From: Coriobacteriia bacterium
Lineage (GTDB): Bacteria; Actinomycetota; Coriobacteriia; Coriobacteriales; UMGS124
Direction: 5' to 3'
Length of the DNA stretch: 64,000 nt
Assembly (NCBI GenBank): GCA_018368455.1
Contig: JAGZEG010000010.1
Location: forward strand, 55,653 to 119,652
The position numbers and the translations under genes are program-made. Under the pieces are notes generated by a model, which made no database searches, was not told the DNA's origin, and saw only the letters and a program-made list of their open reading frames with translations. Of this stretch, positions 62,966-64,000 are shown in pieces; within the stretch, counting starts at the first letter, position 1; each line of letters begins with the position of its first letter.

Positions 62966-63008
62966 ACAAAAAGCCCGGCCGCCCTTCGCGAGAAGGGCGG
63001 CCGGGCTT
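62966..63008 (-). terminator. Terminator of the ABC transporter gene
   Basis: A 16-bp perfect stem (AAGCCCGGCCGCCCTT at 62971-62986 with its complement at 62993-63008) is followed by a T run on the minus strand. It lies about 30 bp past the stop codon. Confidence 0.88.
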
Positions 63009-63035
63009 CGTCGTGCGCACGTCTTCCGGGCTTCG

Positions 63036-64000
<965 letters not shown>

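Overview
The window is a chromosomal segment from a high-GC Gram-positive bacterium, most likely an actinomycete of the class Coriobacteriia (Olsenella/Atopobium/Collinsella-like). The assignment is an inference from the GC-rich codon use, the gene order, two adjacent WYL-domain regulators, a class B sortase and a Gram-positive/actinobacterial type LexA box. No 16S gene is present to confirm it. The window contains the replication origin. Genes to the left (gyrA, gyrB, dciA-like, recF, dnaN, dnaA and a GHKL ATPase) are on the minus strand, and genes to the right (rpmH, rnpA, yidD, yidC, jag, rsmG, parA, parB) are on the plus strand. The two sets diverge from an intergenic region at about 13.0-13.5 kb.

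0-13 kb holds a 5'-truncated GNAT gene followed by the replication/topology cluster. dnaA is preceded by a 127-codon chimeric ORF and a GHKL-ATPase/winged-helix gene. A partial tandem duplication has joined pieces of dnaA and the ATPase gene into that small ORF. The divergent intergenic region carries eight exact copies of the heptamer TTTCAAC/GTTGAAA, probably the local form of the DnaA box. 13.5-21 kb is the classical rpmH-to-parB segment with three perfect parS sites, followed by rlmN.

21-37 kb is mixed chromosomal content: a flavodoxin-like protein, a DEDD exonuclease/DinG helicase fusion, two overlapping WYL regulators, a membrane-bound M28-peptidase homologue that seems to have lost key active-site residues, two TrkA-type proteins, a Tat/lipoprotein-like GH3 hexosaminidase, tRNA-Gly(CCC) and tRNA-Lys(TTT).

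37-52.5 kb is an accessory defence region: an AAA/DUF234 ATPase, a broken AlbA_2-domain regulator behind a long operator-like inverted repeat, and a complete type I-E CRISPR-Cas locus (cas3, cas8e, cse2, cas7e, cas5e, cas6e, cas1, cas2, then an array of 43 repeats). Between cas3 and cas8e lies a single degenerate repeat whose hairpin is kept by compensating base changes. It may encode a crRNA-like regulatory RNA.

52.5-64 kb holds an acetyltransferase fused to a Nim-like flavin domain, a YdcF-family membrane protein, a class II Fic protein behind an inverted-repeat operator, a YqeY protein downstream of a perfect LexA box, a class B sortase, purF-purM-purN, two repeat/hairpin elements, and the ATPase of an oligopeptide ABC transporter cut by the window end.
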